Below are positions 1 through 8,852 of a DNA stretch of 64,000 bases, piece by piece. Both the position numbers and the translations under genes were made by a program. Origin of the DNA: Rhizobium aethiopicum (lineage in GTDB: Bacteria > Pseudomonadota > Alphaproteobacteria > Rhizobiales > Rhizobiaceae); NCBI RefSeq assembly GCF_014197535.1, contig NZ_JACIFV010000002.1, positions 248,001 through 312,000 of the forward strand, in the 5' to 3' direction. The notes under the pieces are model-generated. The model did no database searches. It saw only the letters and a list, made by a program, of their open reading frames with translations, and was not told where the DNA came from. Each line of letters opens with the position of its first letter. Position 1 is the stretch's first letter.

Positions 1-267
1 TAGCGCACCGGTTTTGAAGAAGTTCCGGCGACTTATGATCTCGCTAATACGGCTCAGAAGCGTTAGGCGAGTGATGATATATTTAAAATCTTGCGTTGAT
101 GTATTTTGATCGCTCTATTGATCTGATCGCGAACGGAGAGAAGAGCATCTCTGTTTCTGCCGTGTCGCAATTGGCTCTCCGCAAGTGTCCCCACAGCACC
201 TGAGCAATTCTCTCACGCAAGCTTAGAAACGCCTTCTGGCCCCTATGCACCTGTCGTTTTCCTGTGC

Positions 268-1641
268 TCAACCCTCCGGGAGCGACGAAAACCGGCTGGC
301 GTCGAACGGACCTGTGGCGGCGACCGGAACGGGATTCTCGTCTGAAGCCGCGACATTCGCCTCGCGATGAACCGTGCGGGGAGAAAGGCGAGGCGCGCTC
401 AAGCCGATCGCCGCGCCGGGAGAATGCAGCGCCCATTGCATCAGCGCCGCTTCGGACGTCGATCCAAGGAAATCTGCTTCTTCCCAGGACGCGGTCATTG
501 GCAGGGAGGCGATCATGTCGGCGCCCTGCCTGGAGGTCTGCGGTGCGGCAATGACGGGATGGAAGCGTGCGTGAACCGGCAATGCGGGCGGCCGTCTCTC
601 CGGAAGGGCTGTAATCGGGCCGATCGAGGCAGTCTCCAGCCTGTCGTCCGCGCCCGCCTCCTGCGCAACGGCTGATGGGCGCATCACCGGTATCGGAATC
701 GGGAGAGATGAAAGATCGGGAGCGGAGCCTTTGTCATCCCGCTCGACCGCGCCGGTCTGTTGCGCCAGCGCATTCAAGGCCCGGCTTTTCGGCGCCGGCA
801 GCAGCGCCGTCACCAGCTTGCTGTCTGTGGTGCCGCCGCTCGGCGTGTTCGACACTGCCACGTCTTCGTCTCCTCCCGCGGTGCCGGCGATCTCGATCGA
901 GGTGGAGCTGACGCGTTTCCTGTAGTTCGCAACCGCCTGGTTATATCCCGGCAGCGGCCGGCCATCGGCCGGAAGATGCATCGTCTTCCCATTCGGGAAT
1001 ATGCGCGCGAGTTCCTGCCGGGACATGCGGGGCCAGGCCCGGACATTGCCGACGTCCAGATGCACGAAGGGCGATCCCGAGGTCGGATAATATCCGACAC
1101 CGCCGACCTGCATCTGCATGGCAATGGCACGCAGCGTCGCAAGCTTGACGCCGGGAACGTAGAAATCCATCGCCTTGCCCAGCATGTGCTGGCTCTTCTT
1201 GGCGACTCCGGTGCTGCGCGAACGGTTGCGCAGCATGTTGTTGGTGGCGGGGGAACGATAGGCGGAGACGACGTGGATATAATCCTTGCCGCCGCTCTTC
1301 TTATACACCTCCCAGACCAGGTCGAGCAGCCGCAGATCCATCCGGGTCGGCTCATTCCTTCGCCAGTCGCGCAGAAACCGGTTGATCTGGGCAAGGCCTC
1401 TGGAATCGAACTTTCCATCCCGCTTGTAGGTAATCGTCGCCCTTTCGCCCGTATGGGTAAAGAACAGCTTCAGCGCCCGATCTTCCGCCGAGGCGAGGGA
1501 TGCAGAACCGACAAGTGCCGGCAGCGCAAACAGAGCCGGCAGAATGGTCTGCGCTGCGAAGCGTTTAGCACGCGACAGGAGCGCGGCAATTCCGCCCAAG
1601 GCTCCGCCCGACAAACCCTGTGAATACTCCAACACGAACAA
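268..1641 (-). CDS. DUF882 / M15-type murein peptidase, exported
   Basis: Probably a periplasmic or cell-wall peptidase of the DUF882 (YcbK-like, peptidase M15) family that acts on peptidoglycan cross-links. Residues about 25-55 form a hydrophobic export signal ending near SASLASAEDRALK. The catalytic-type domain follows at about 55-225, with VVSAYRSPATN, SQHMLGKAMDFYVPG (the H-x6-D zinc-ligand pattern) and FVHLDVG. The C-terminal half is low-complexity, rich in Ala, Pro and Ser, and has no recognised domain. The frame opens with TTG (MFVLEYSQG) without a convincing ribosome site, so the true start could lie further in, before the signal segment. A decayed fragment of a related gene lies just upstream at 1811-1903. 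Confidence 0.8.
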   Translation of the reverse strand: MFVLEYSQGLSGGALGGIAALLSRAKRFAAQTILPALFALPALVGSASLASAEDRALKLFFTHTGERATITYKRDGKFDSRGLAQINRFLRDWRRNEPTRMDLRLLDLVWEVYKKSGGKDYIHVVSAYRSPATNNMLRNRSRSTGVAKKSQHMLGKAMDFYVPGVKLATLRAIAMQMQVGGVGYYPTSGSPFVHLDVGNVRAWPRMSRQELARIFPNGKTMHLPADGRPLPGYNQAVANYRKRVSSTSIEIAGTAGGDEDVAVSNTPSGGTTDSKLVTALLPAPKSRALNALAQQTGAVERDDKGSAPDLSSLPIPIPVMRPSAVAQEAGADDRLETASIGPITALPERRPPALPVHARFHPVIAAPQTSRQGADMIASLPMTASWEEADFLGSTSEAALMQWALHSPGAAIGLSAPRLSPRTVHREANVAASDENPVPVAATGPFDASRFSSLPEG

Positions 1642-1810
1642 TCCCGTCCCACACCAAACATTCGACGACGGGCGGAAACCTCCGCATCCATCAGGCCCAG
1701 TAAAGCCAGCTTATGGTCAACAAAATGCTAACGAGCGCATGTGGAGGTTTGGCGAATTGAAGATGTGGGCCGCCCAAAGCGTCAAGCTCGTGAATGTGCG
1801 CACCACTTTA

Positions 1811-1903
1811 AGCTTGATCTGGGCGAGGCGGTTTGGATCGAACCTTCCGTCGCGCCCTTCTCGCCCGTATGCGTGAAGAACAATTCAGCGCATGACCTTC
1901 CGC
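1811..1903 (-). pseudogene. decayed fragment of a DUF882-type gene
   Basis: Read on the minus strand, this stretch matches the region of the neighbouring DUF882 gene that encodes ALKLFFTHTGE through FDSRGLAQI (about 1388-1480). Recognisable pieces are LFFTHTGEK and, in a shifted frame, GRFDPNRLAQI. Relative to the intact copy there is a small deletion in the TITYKRD segment and single-base indels, so no frame stays open. It looks like the relic of a tandem duplication or of a second paralogue. The rest of 1642-1971 shows nothing I can identify. Confidence 0.6.
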
Positions 1904-1971
1904 TCAGGCTGGCCGTCGCCGTCTGATTATCTTACCCGCCTGCGGGACCTCACGAGCAACAGAAGGGACTA

Positions 1972-3489
1972 TCAAATGCCGGCCAGCGGCGAGACAGCCG
2001 GGCCATTCAAAGCGGTGCCGTCGACGGCGAAATGTGAGCCATGGCAAGGACAATCCCAGCAGCGCTCAAGGGAATTCCAGTGCACGTGGCAGCCTATGTG
2101 GGTGCAAGATGCCGATTGTTTGTAGAGCACTCCAGCCTCAGTTCGGAAGGCGGCGATCTTGGTGAGCCCCTCCCGGACAATGGCGCCTTCACCGGGCTGC
2201 AACTTATCGACGGAATCGAGTTCGCCAGGCGCGACATACTCTGCGAAATTCTTGATCGCCGTCGCATTCTCCATCAGGTAATCGCCGATCGCCCGGGGCG
2301 TCTTGCGCGAGGGCTCGTAAAGTTCCCGCCACGGGCTGTCGCCGTTGAGAATGAGATCGCGGATCAACAGGGAAGCGACCACCCCATGGGTCATGCCTTC
2401 ACCGGAATCGCCGGTGACGACGAACACGCGTTGATTGCCGGGATTACGGCCGATGAAGGCGGCGTAGTCGATCGTCTCCATGACCTGGCCCGACCAGCGA
2501 TGGGTCTCGGCGCCAATATCCGGCAGCAGACGCCTGATCCAGGCCGTCAAGGCGGCAAAGCGCTCTCCGGCATCGTCGACGGCGCCGGTTTTGTGGTCTT
2601 CACCGCCCACGATGAGAAAGTCCGTCGCGCCGTCACCGGGTTGCAGACGCACGTAATGATAGGGATCTTCCATGTCCCAATAGAGCCCATCTGCGATCGC
2701 CCCGCGTTCGATCTCGAAAGCCATCGCGTAGGTCCGATACGGCGCTTGTTTGGTGTGAATGGCGACACGGTCATTGATTGGCGAATTGGTGGCGACCACG
2801 GCCCATTTGCCGGTGATGCTGAAGCCGGAACCCGTCGACACACGGACACCGCCTTCGGTCTCCTCGACCTGCTCGACCACCGAGTCGCAGAAGAGTTTGC
2901 CACCGCGAGCGCGAATGCCCGCCGTCAGCCCACGGAGATATTTGAGCGGATGGAATGTCGCCTGATTGATATAACGAAGCGCGGGTGTCGCAGCGCATCC
3001 CGCAAATGGCAGGCCCGTGACTTTTTCGACCGCGGCGCCGATTCGCAGTGCGGCGTCGAATTCGCGTTTGAGATCGGCTTCCTCACCTTCGAACGATGGA
3101 AACAGGAACCCGTCGACACGTCTGAAATCACAGTCCAAACCTTCGGTCGCTTGGATCGCTTCGATACGGTCGATCGCCGCCGATTGGCTCTCATGAAACT
3201 GCCGAGCCAGAACGCGCCCTCGAAGATCAATCAACTTGGAAAAATAGTCGTCACATATGGATGACAGATGCGCCGTCGTGCGGGCCGTCATGCCGCTGCC
3301 TATCTGGCCGCGATCGATGACATCAACCTTCTGCCCTGCAAGGGCGAGTTCGTAGGCTACCGACAGGCCGGCAATTCCGGAGCCGATGACAACGGCATCG
3401 GCCTCATCATTCCCAGTGAGTGGAGTGGCGTCGGGCATAACCCTGAGCGAGGCCCACAAGGAGACAGTTCTTTCGTCGCTCACATTCAT
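1972..3489 (-). CDS. FAD-dependent oxidoreductase with C-terminal Rieske domain
   Basis: A DadA/DAO-type FAD oxidoreductase fused to a Rieske 2Fe-2S domain. The N-terminal dinucleotide-binding motif is VVIGSGIAGLSVAYELA, followed by the DAO-fold body with the conserved GGEDHKTG and TGDSGEGMTHG segments. The last ~60 residues carry the Rieske ligands CTHIGCHVHW and CPCHGSHF. Substrate is unknown; the family is usually annotated as amino-acid or sarcosine-like oxidases. I chose the ATG of MNVSDERT at 3489 because GGAG sits nine bases before it; the frame stays open 90 bases further upstream. No operon partner is obvious. Confidence 0.8.
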   Translation of the reverse strand: MNVSDERTVSLWASLRVMPDATPLTGNDEADAVVIGSGIAGLSVAYELALAGQKVDVIDRGQIGSGMTARTTAHLSSICDDYFSKLIDLRGRVLARQFHESQSAAIDRIEAIQATEGLDCDFRRVDGFLFPSFEGEEADLKREFDAALRIGAAVEKVTGLPFAGCAATPALRYINQATFHPLKYLRGLTAGIRARGGKLFCDSVVEQVEETEGGVRVSTGSGFSITGKWAVVATNSPINDRVAIHTKQAPYRTYAMAFEIERGAIADGLYWDMEDPYHYVRLQPGDGATDFLIVGGEDHKTGAVDDAGERFAALTAWIRRLLPDIGAETHRWSGQVMETIDYAAFIGRNPGNQRVFVVTGDSGEGMTHGVVASLLIRDLILNGDSPWRELYEPSRKTPRAIGDYLMENATAIKNFAEYVAPGELDSVDKLQPGEGAIVREGLTKIAAFRTEAGVLYKQSASCTHIGCHVHWNSLERCWDCPCHGSHFAVDGTALNGPAVSPLAGI

Positions 3490-3618
3490 GGCGCACATCT
3501 CCGAACAAGTATTTCCTAAATTGAAGAAGGCACGCAAAAGTTCCCCCGGACTCTGCCAAACCTGCCCATGGGCAGACAACGGGACGAACCGCCACGAAGG
3601 CTGAATACCATCGACAGC

Positions 3619-5472
3619 CTATTGCGGCGGAAGGCCGGCGCGCGCAAGGTCTGCCGCGGCCTGATCCATAATAGAAGGATCTCGGAAGTTCCAGGTCTGC
3701 CGCCACGACTGGATGGTCGCAGTCGGAGCTGACTTGAGCATCTTCTCGACGGCAGATCGGGCGTCTGCCTCGCGTCCCAGCCTCATATAGGCGATGGCTA
3801 GTTGCAATGGTGCGTCGGCGAATTCCGTGGCCTTCAACGCCTCAACTGCATCTTCGTTTCTGCCAAGCACGATATAGATAAAACCGCGCACATAGTTGAA
3901 AAACCAAGACAGCCCAGGATCACGCGCGGCTGCAGCGTCGGTCAGCTCCAGCCCCTTTTCGGGTTGACCCGCCTGCAGGAAAATACTTCCGCCATCCGTG
4001 AGGGTGAAAGCATTATAGGGTGCCGCGGCGATGGCTTTGTTCATTGCCGCAACAGCCCCGTCATGGTCCCGCTTGAGCGTGAGGAGCCAAGCGTTGAGCC
4101 AGTTTGCCAGCCTCGCCACTTGCGGGCTTAGATTCTTGTCTGCGAGGACCTGCTTGACCAGTCGGTCCGCCTCCTGCAGATCAGCCTGCGGGTCAGGGCT
4201 GTGAAGCAGCGCCACTTTCAACCAATGAGACCACCCCAATTCCACAGTCAGAAGGGGCGAGCCGGGGAACACTTGCAGCCCCTGTCGCGAGATCTCACCG
4301 GATCGCTCGAGACCTTCCTTGGTGTAAAGGTTCAACTGGCTTTCCGCGCGCAAGTAGTAGTCGTATTCAGCCAGATTGGTGCTGTCCTTGCCCCAGGCCT
4401 GACTGTAATCCGCTTTGCGAATGGCTCCGAATTCGCCCGTCATCGCCCCCACGATCTTGCCGGTCAGCTCATCTTGAAGCGCCCATGGGTCGGTGCCGGC
4501 CTTGTCGAAGCGGTCCGCCCAGACATGATCACCCGTTTTGGTGTTGATAAGCTGTGCAACGATGCGCACTCTATCGCCTTCCTTGCGCACGCTGCCCTCG
4601 ACGACATAGCCGACGCCCAGCTCCTTGCCGATCTGGCGGATGTCGCCTTGCTTGCCCTCGTAGGCAAACGACGAAGTTCGCGAGACGACCGCAATGTCAG
4701 AAAAGCGCGAGAGGATCGCGATGACGTCGTTCGCCAGCCCTTCTCCCATGTAGCCCAGGCTCTTGTCGGCACTGAGATCAGCGAAGGGCAATACGGCGAC
4801 AGAAGGAATCGTACGAGGGCCCGCAGGAGAGATCATGGTCAGCGGATTCTGTAACACCATCCATACGGCCACCAAGGCGACGATGGTTGCCGCGGCCCCA
4901 ATGGCCCACCATCGTTGGCCGATCCTGCGCTTGTGTCGAATGCGTCGGCGTGGCGCGGCGTCGATGCGCACTTGGTAGACATCGACAAGCTCTTCGATGT
5001 TCTTGACCTTCTGCCGCCCAACGGAATCGAAGGTAAATGCAAGTTTGTTCTCGACCTCCTTTGCCACCTTGCCGGAAACGCAGATCCCGGCCGGTGGCGC
5101 GAGTTGCTCCAGCCTGGCCGCGACGTTTACGCCTTCGCCATAGCGGTCGTCGCCGTCCACGATCACTTCGCCGATGTTGATACCAATGCGGACGTTGAAC
5201 CTTTCCTCCTCAGGAACAGAGGCGTTGCGCTCGGTCATTCCGCGCTGCAGAGATACGGCACATTCGACGGCGTCGACCACGCTGCCGAATTCCGCGAGGA
5301 GGCCGTCGCCCATGAGCTTGAAGATGCGCCCATGATGCCGCGCAATCTCGGGTTCAAAAAGCTCGGTGCGGCGTGCTCGAAGACGGTCAAATGTGCCAGC
5401 TTCGTCTTGTTCCATAAGCGCGGAGTATCCGACCACGTCGGCGGCTAGAATTGCAGATAATCTGCGCTCCAT
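3619..5472 (-). CDS. class III adenylate/guanylate cyclase with TolB-like and TPR regions
   Basis: Predicted cAMP (or cGMP) synthase. Residues 1-170 are the class III catalytic domain: metal-binding aspartates D12 (ILAADVVGYS) and D56 (KLMGDGLLAEF), and the purine/transition-state residues in GEGVNVAARLE (N116, R120). One membrane segment lies near residues 187-210 (WWAIGAAATIVALVAVWMVL). Beyond it is a TolB-like domain (PSVAVLPFADLSADKS, VVEGSVRK) and then TPR-like helices to the end. This is the common rhizobial architecture with a cytoplasmic cyclase N-terminus. GGGGGA seven bases before the ATG supports the start. The 310-base gap upstream (5473-5782) shows nothing beyond a presumed promoter. 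Confidence 0.88.
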   Translation of the reverse strand: MERRLSAILAADVVGYSALMEQDEAGTFDRLRARRTELFEPEIARHHGRIFKLMGDGLLAEFGSVVDAVECAVSLQRGMTERNASVPEEERFNVRIGINIGEVIVDGDDRYGEGVNVAARLEQLAPPAGICVSGKVAKEVENKLAFTFDSVGRQKVKNIEELVDVYQVRIDAAPRRRIRHKRRIGQRWWAIGAAATIVALVAVWMVLQNPLTMISPAGPRTIPSVAVLPFADLSADKSLGYMGEGLANDVIAILSRFSDIAVVSRTSSFAYEGKQGDIRQIGKELGVGYVVEGSVRKEGDRVRIVAQLINTKTGDHVWADRFDKAGTDPWALQDELTGKIVGAMTGEFGAIRKADYSQAWGKDSTNLAEYDYYLRAESQLNLYTKEGLERSGEISRQGLQVFPGSPLLTVELGWSHWLKVALLHSPDPQADLQEADRLVKQVLADKNLSPQVARLANWLNAWLLTLKRDHDGAVAAMNKAIAAAPYNAFTLTDGGSIFLQAGQPEKGLELTDAAAARDPGLSWFFNYVRGFIYIVLGRNEDAVEALKATEFADAPLQLAIAYMRLGREADARSAVEKMLKSAPTATIQSWRQTWNFRDPSIMDQAAADLARAGLPPQ

Positions 5473-5782
5473 GTCTCAGTCCCCCGACATGAATTCTCCC
5501 CAGACATCATACACGAGTTTGACGCATGTTTCAGTGGTGGCTAATAAACAACCGTCGGAGCATTCGGCCGGTGGCGCCCGATGCCGCTGCGGCTCTAAAA
5601 CCGGGAATGGAACGGGCCACTATCGGATCGAAGGTCACCCGAATGTACGCCGCTCGAGCGACTTCAGCGACCTCTGCTGTTGAAATGGGGAGTGGAAGGC
5701 GCTCATCGTCTGCTTCCAATTCATGCGCGATGAGAACAACGCATTGAGACGATGGAAACCGTCGTTGCCGGCGTCTCACCGC
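5473..5782. other. intergenic gap, nothing identified
   Basis: 310 bases between the cyclase start and the end of the acyltransferase gene. Short open frames exist on both strands but none has codon use or a motif that persuades me. It presumably carries the cyclase promoter on the minus strand. Confidence 0.5.
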
Positions 5783-7765
5783 TTAATTCGATGGAGAAGC
5801 GGATAACGTCGCAGCAGCGCTCGGCTGAGAACTCGCCGTTCGTTCGGATTGCCCGGCGTGCGGCGGTACCAGGAAATCGAGGAGACCGTCGCTCTTTAGG
5901 TCAGCGGTTCTCTTTTCCAGAATGTCACCAATCAAGGTCGTCAGAAATTCTGCCGTCATATGGTTCCAGTCTATGATGAACGGAACACCCTTGCTGCTGG
6001 TCAGGCACTTCTCCTTGTCGTAATCGCAGTGAAGCTTGACGATATCGACGTAGGTGAACGGAAGACCGGATGGGAAAAATGGCAGTTGCTCTAAAGGCTG
6101 GTTGGCCGGCGGATAGCTGGCTTCCCGCAGGCAAATAGAGGCATCGGATTTTCTCTGAAACATCAGCCCCAGGCACGAGTGCAATTCGTCGAGCTGGAAA
6201 TAATTTCCGAACACGAAAACGCGCGCATTATCCGAGTGGCTTTTCATCCATGAAATAAGCTCGAACCTGAAGGGGTTGACGGTGTATTCGAAAGGCCGAA
6301 GGCTCGTGAGGAAGATCGCTTTGGTTCGGCTGAGCAATGATTTGTCGTTGATATATTTTTCAAAGGGAATGCAGTATTTGTCGTAGATGCTGGCGCGAGA
6401 CGGGGCCTTAACAATATCGTTCTTAATCTCCACCATGCAGTTCAAATAGCTGAGGGCCACGACTTGATACCGGTCGGTATCGACGTAATTTTTCAGCGCA
6501 ATCGACCAGTTTCGGGCGTGCGAGTCCCCGATGATGAAGATAATGGGCTTCTCAGCTTGAATGTTGTCGTTCAAGCTCAGAAAAGTGCTTTCGAGCCGCG
6601 CCTCGTTCGCCTGCGCGAGAGGTGGATAGACGTCATCCAGCCTGTGAGGAAAACCGGCCATCGCGATTGCTGACAGGACAGCAGCCGCGATGGTGATAAC
6701 GAATGAGCTCAGGGTGGTCCAGAGAGCGCGGCTTCTCCTGGTGTGGCGCAGCGGCTTTTCGATGACGACAAAGCTGACGACTGAGACCAGGACCGTCACC
6801 GCGATGGCGAGAAGCTTGTCGCCATTGCCGAAATCCAAGCTTGTCAGCCGCCAGAAGGCGAAGACCGGATAGTGCCACAAATATAAAGAGTAGGACACCA
6901 ATCCGGTGAGCACCGCAGGCCGAGAAGCCAGCAGGCGCCCGACTGCGTTCTCGCGGCTGGCAAATGCGAGCACCAGACAGGTCCCGATGACGGGGATCAC
7001 AGTGACCCGGCCAGGATGAACCGTATCCTTTCCAAACAAGATGAGTGAACCAACAACGAGGACAAGCCCGGCCGCCGCGAGCAACGGCTGGGGGCGAGGC
7101 CGTCCACGCCTCAGCTCGTAATAGGCGAGCAGTGTTCCGGCCAGCAATTCCCAGGCCCGGGTGAGCGGCGAATAGAAGGCCTGCTGCGGATCGTGCCGTA
7201 CCGTGACGAAACAGAATACAAAGCTGAGGGCTGCCATGAGCAACACGCATGGCAAAAACCTCGATTTCAGGTATCGGCGCACGAGCAGCAATAAGAGGGG
7301 AAAGGCGATATAAAATTGCTCTTCGACGCTCAACGACCAGGTATGCAGAAAAGGCTTGAGAAGGGTATTGGGCTCCCCGTACTGGGCCGCAGTGAAATAA
7401 AAGTAGATATTCGATCCAAACAGGAGCGAAGAACCTACGGAGTTGGCGTAGTCCGTGAGTTCCAACGGCAAAAGAAAATAATAGGCGAAGGGCATCGTCG
7501 CGAAAATGACTGCGAACAACGCAGGCAGAATTCGTCGGGCACGCCGGGCATAGAATTTCAGGAAATCGATACGCCCCGTCGCTTCGATTTCCGTCAGCAA
7601 AATCTGGGAAATCAGGAAGCCGCTGATCACAAAAAATACATCGACGCCGATGTATCCACCAGAAAGCAGCGTGTGGCCGGCAACCGTGAACTCGGCGTGA
7701 TAAAGAATAACCGCGATCACCGATATGGCCCTTAGGCCATCAATCTCTGGTCGGTAAACCTTCAA
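5783..7765 (-). CDS. OafA/YrhL-type O-acyltransferase with SGNH domain
   Basis: Integral-membrane acyltransferase that probably O-acetylates a surface polysaccharide such as LPS or EPS. The N-terminal half is the Acyltransferase_3 domain with about ten membrane helices. It begins YRPEIDGLRAISV; H23 in ILYHAEF is the conserved catalytic histidine. After the last helix (about residue 360) comes an extracytoplasmic SGNH hydrolase-like domain: IFIIGDSHARNW supplies the GDS serine block and DWNHMTAEF near the C-terminus the DxxH pair. 660 aa is typical. GAAGG eight bases before the ATG supports the start. Base composition looks lower in GC than the sugar operons to the right, which suggests horizontal acquisition, common for surface-modification genes. 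Confidence 0.88.
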   Translation of the reverse strand: MKVYRPEIDGLRAISVIAVILYHAEFTVAGHTLLSGGYIGVDVFFVISGFLISQILLTEIEATGRIDFLKFYARRARRILPALFAVIFATMPFAYYFLLPLELTDYANSVGSSLLFGSNIYFYFTAAQYGEPNTLLKPFLHTWSLSVEEQFYIAFPLLLLLVRRYLKSRFLPCVLLMAALSFVFCFVTVRHDPQQAFYSPLTRAWELLAGTLLAYYELRRGRPRPQPLLAAAGLVLVVGSLILFGKDTVHPGRVTVIPVIGTCLVLAFASRENAVGRLLASRPAVLTGLVSYSLYLWHYPVFAFWRLTSLDFGNGDKLLAIAVTVLVSVVSFVVIEKPLRHTRRSRALWTTLSSFVITIAAAVLSAIAMAGFPHRLDDVYPPLAQANEARLESTFLSLNDNIQAEKPIIFIIGDSHARNWSIALKNYVDTDRYQVVALSYLNCMVEIKNDIVKAPSRASIYDKYCIPFEKYINDKSLLSRTKAIFLTSLRPFEYTVNPFRFELISWMKSHSDNARVFVFGNYFQLDELHSCLGLMFQRKSDASICLREASYPPANQPLEQLPFFPSGLPFTYVDIVKLHCDYDKEKCLTSSKGVPFIIDWNHMTAEFLTTLIGDILEKRTADLKSDGLLDFLVPPHAGQSERTASSQPSAAATLSASPSN

Positions 7766-8137
7766 TGTTAGCGGCCTTCATATAGAGAGCGTGATTTGGT
7801 CGCGCGCAAGATTGGCGCTTTTGGGGCTGCCTAACACAGAGATCCTGGAGGGAGAACAGTACGGCCCGATAAAAGATTTGCGGGCGGGGCCGATTTCAAT
7901 CTTTATTTTAGGGGCTGTTGTAAATCGGCATTCCGGAATTCTCTTCAATTGGGCAATCAGAAGGCGCGACGCAACTGCGGTCATCTTCGCACCAGGCAGG
8001 ATTAATTGCTGACGTGCCAGTAAGGGCGCTCAGCCCTGCTGAGGAGGGCGCGCGCGGAGCGTCGCTTAGGAGCGGACGGAAAAGTTGCCCGCGCACGACC
8101 CAGCTCTGGGGTGGGTGGAATCGTTCGGACGAAGGCA
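7766..8137. other. intergenic gap, nothing identified
   Basis: 372 bases between the acyltransferase start and the end of the orphan gene. No convincing frame, hairpin or repeat. It presumably contains the acyltransferase promoter. It marks the left edge of the AT-richer accessory block. Confidence 0.4.
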
Positions 8138-8632
8138 TCACGTGATAAGTGCGTCGACCTTCTCAAAGGCAGGCTTCACACCGATCTCGAAGATATCGTA
8201 CAGACCGTAGTCGTTTGTACGCTGAGCCTCGTTTTGTAGCCATTCAAGCCAATTAATGAGGCCTGCTTTTCCATCCATTTTCTCGCGCATTGCTTCCAGT
8301 ACTATCTGCACGCAGGAGTCGGTGAGGACAAGCTTCGATTCTTCCAGCTTCTCTTTTAGTGAAGCTCTCTTCTTGGTAAGCGATTTGCTCGCCTGCGGTG
8401 AAATCGATTCAAGATAGTTTGAAAAGGCACGAAAATAGGCACCGGCCTGATCAAACATGCCTATAATCTTGGCCTGAGCTGTTTGGCTAACGCTAGGCAT
8501 CCTAGCGTGGCCCACTGAGTTGCGAGGAGTATCGTCAGGGATCGAGTATTCCCGCTGCTGGGACTTCAGCTCGCGTCGATAGTTATCGAGAAGGCGAAAC
8601 GTAGGCCTGTTGTGGTTTATTTTTGTCATCAT
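8138..8632 (-). CDS. hypothetical protein, divergent from the ATPase-HNH cassette
   Basis: A 164-residue protein I do not recognise. It is soluble, mostly helical by composition, with a charged central stretch (SLTKKRASLKEKLEESK) that could be a coiled coil. There is no signal peptide or membrane segment. GGAGG lies twelve bases before the first of two adjacent ATGs. It is transcribed away from the ATPase-HNH pair and shares a ~220-base intergenic region with it, so it may be an accessory or regulatory part of that island, but nothing in its sequence shows this. Composition is AT-rich like its neighbours. Confidence 0.55.
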   Translation of the reverse strand: MMTKINHNRPTFRLLDNYRRELKSQQREYSIPDDTPRNSVGHARMPSVSQTAQAKIIGMFDQAGAYFRAFSNYLESISPQASKSLTKKRASLKEKLEESKLVLTDSCVQIVLEAMREKMDGKAGLINWLEWLQNEAQRTNDYGLYDIFEIGVKPAFEKVDALIT

Positions 8633-8852
8633 AGCAGCAGTTTACCTCCGAACCCCGGTTGTACAGTCAGCGATCTTGCAGCTGTTCGCAAGCGTACGAT
8701 TGGGTGTCATGGACGTCTTCAGCTCTTATCCGCTCGCTCCGGTTCGGCAGAGGCATTTGGCCTTAAAAAAGCGCGTGACACGGGCAACCCGATGGTGCAC
8801 CTAGAGTTGCGACAGAGTCGGTGAGTGCTTGCCCGATTTTCTGGGGATTTTA

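Noticed and set aside
1..267. A possible gene end at the left edge (frame ending at 66)
   Set aside because: The frame begins with a stop codon at base 1 and is only ~20 codons long, so there is nothing to support a gene. The rest of the stretch shows no feature.
7766..8137. A 68-codon minus-strand frame in the gap before the acyltransferase
   Set aside because: No ribosome site, atypical codon use and no recognisable motif.
8612..8824. A 70-codon frame upstream of the ATPase gene
   Set aside because: It overlaps the start of the divergent orphan gene, has no ribosome site, and I recognise nothing in its translation; more likely promoter DNA.
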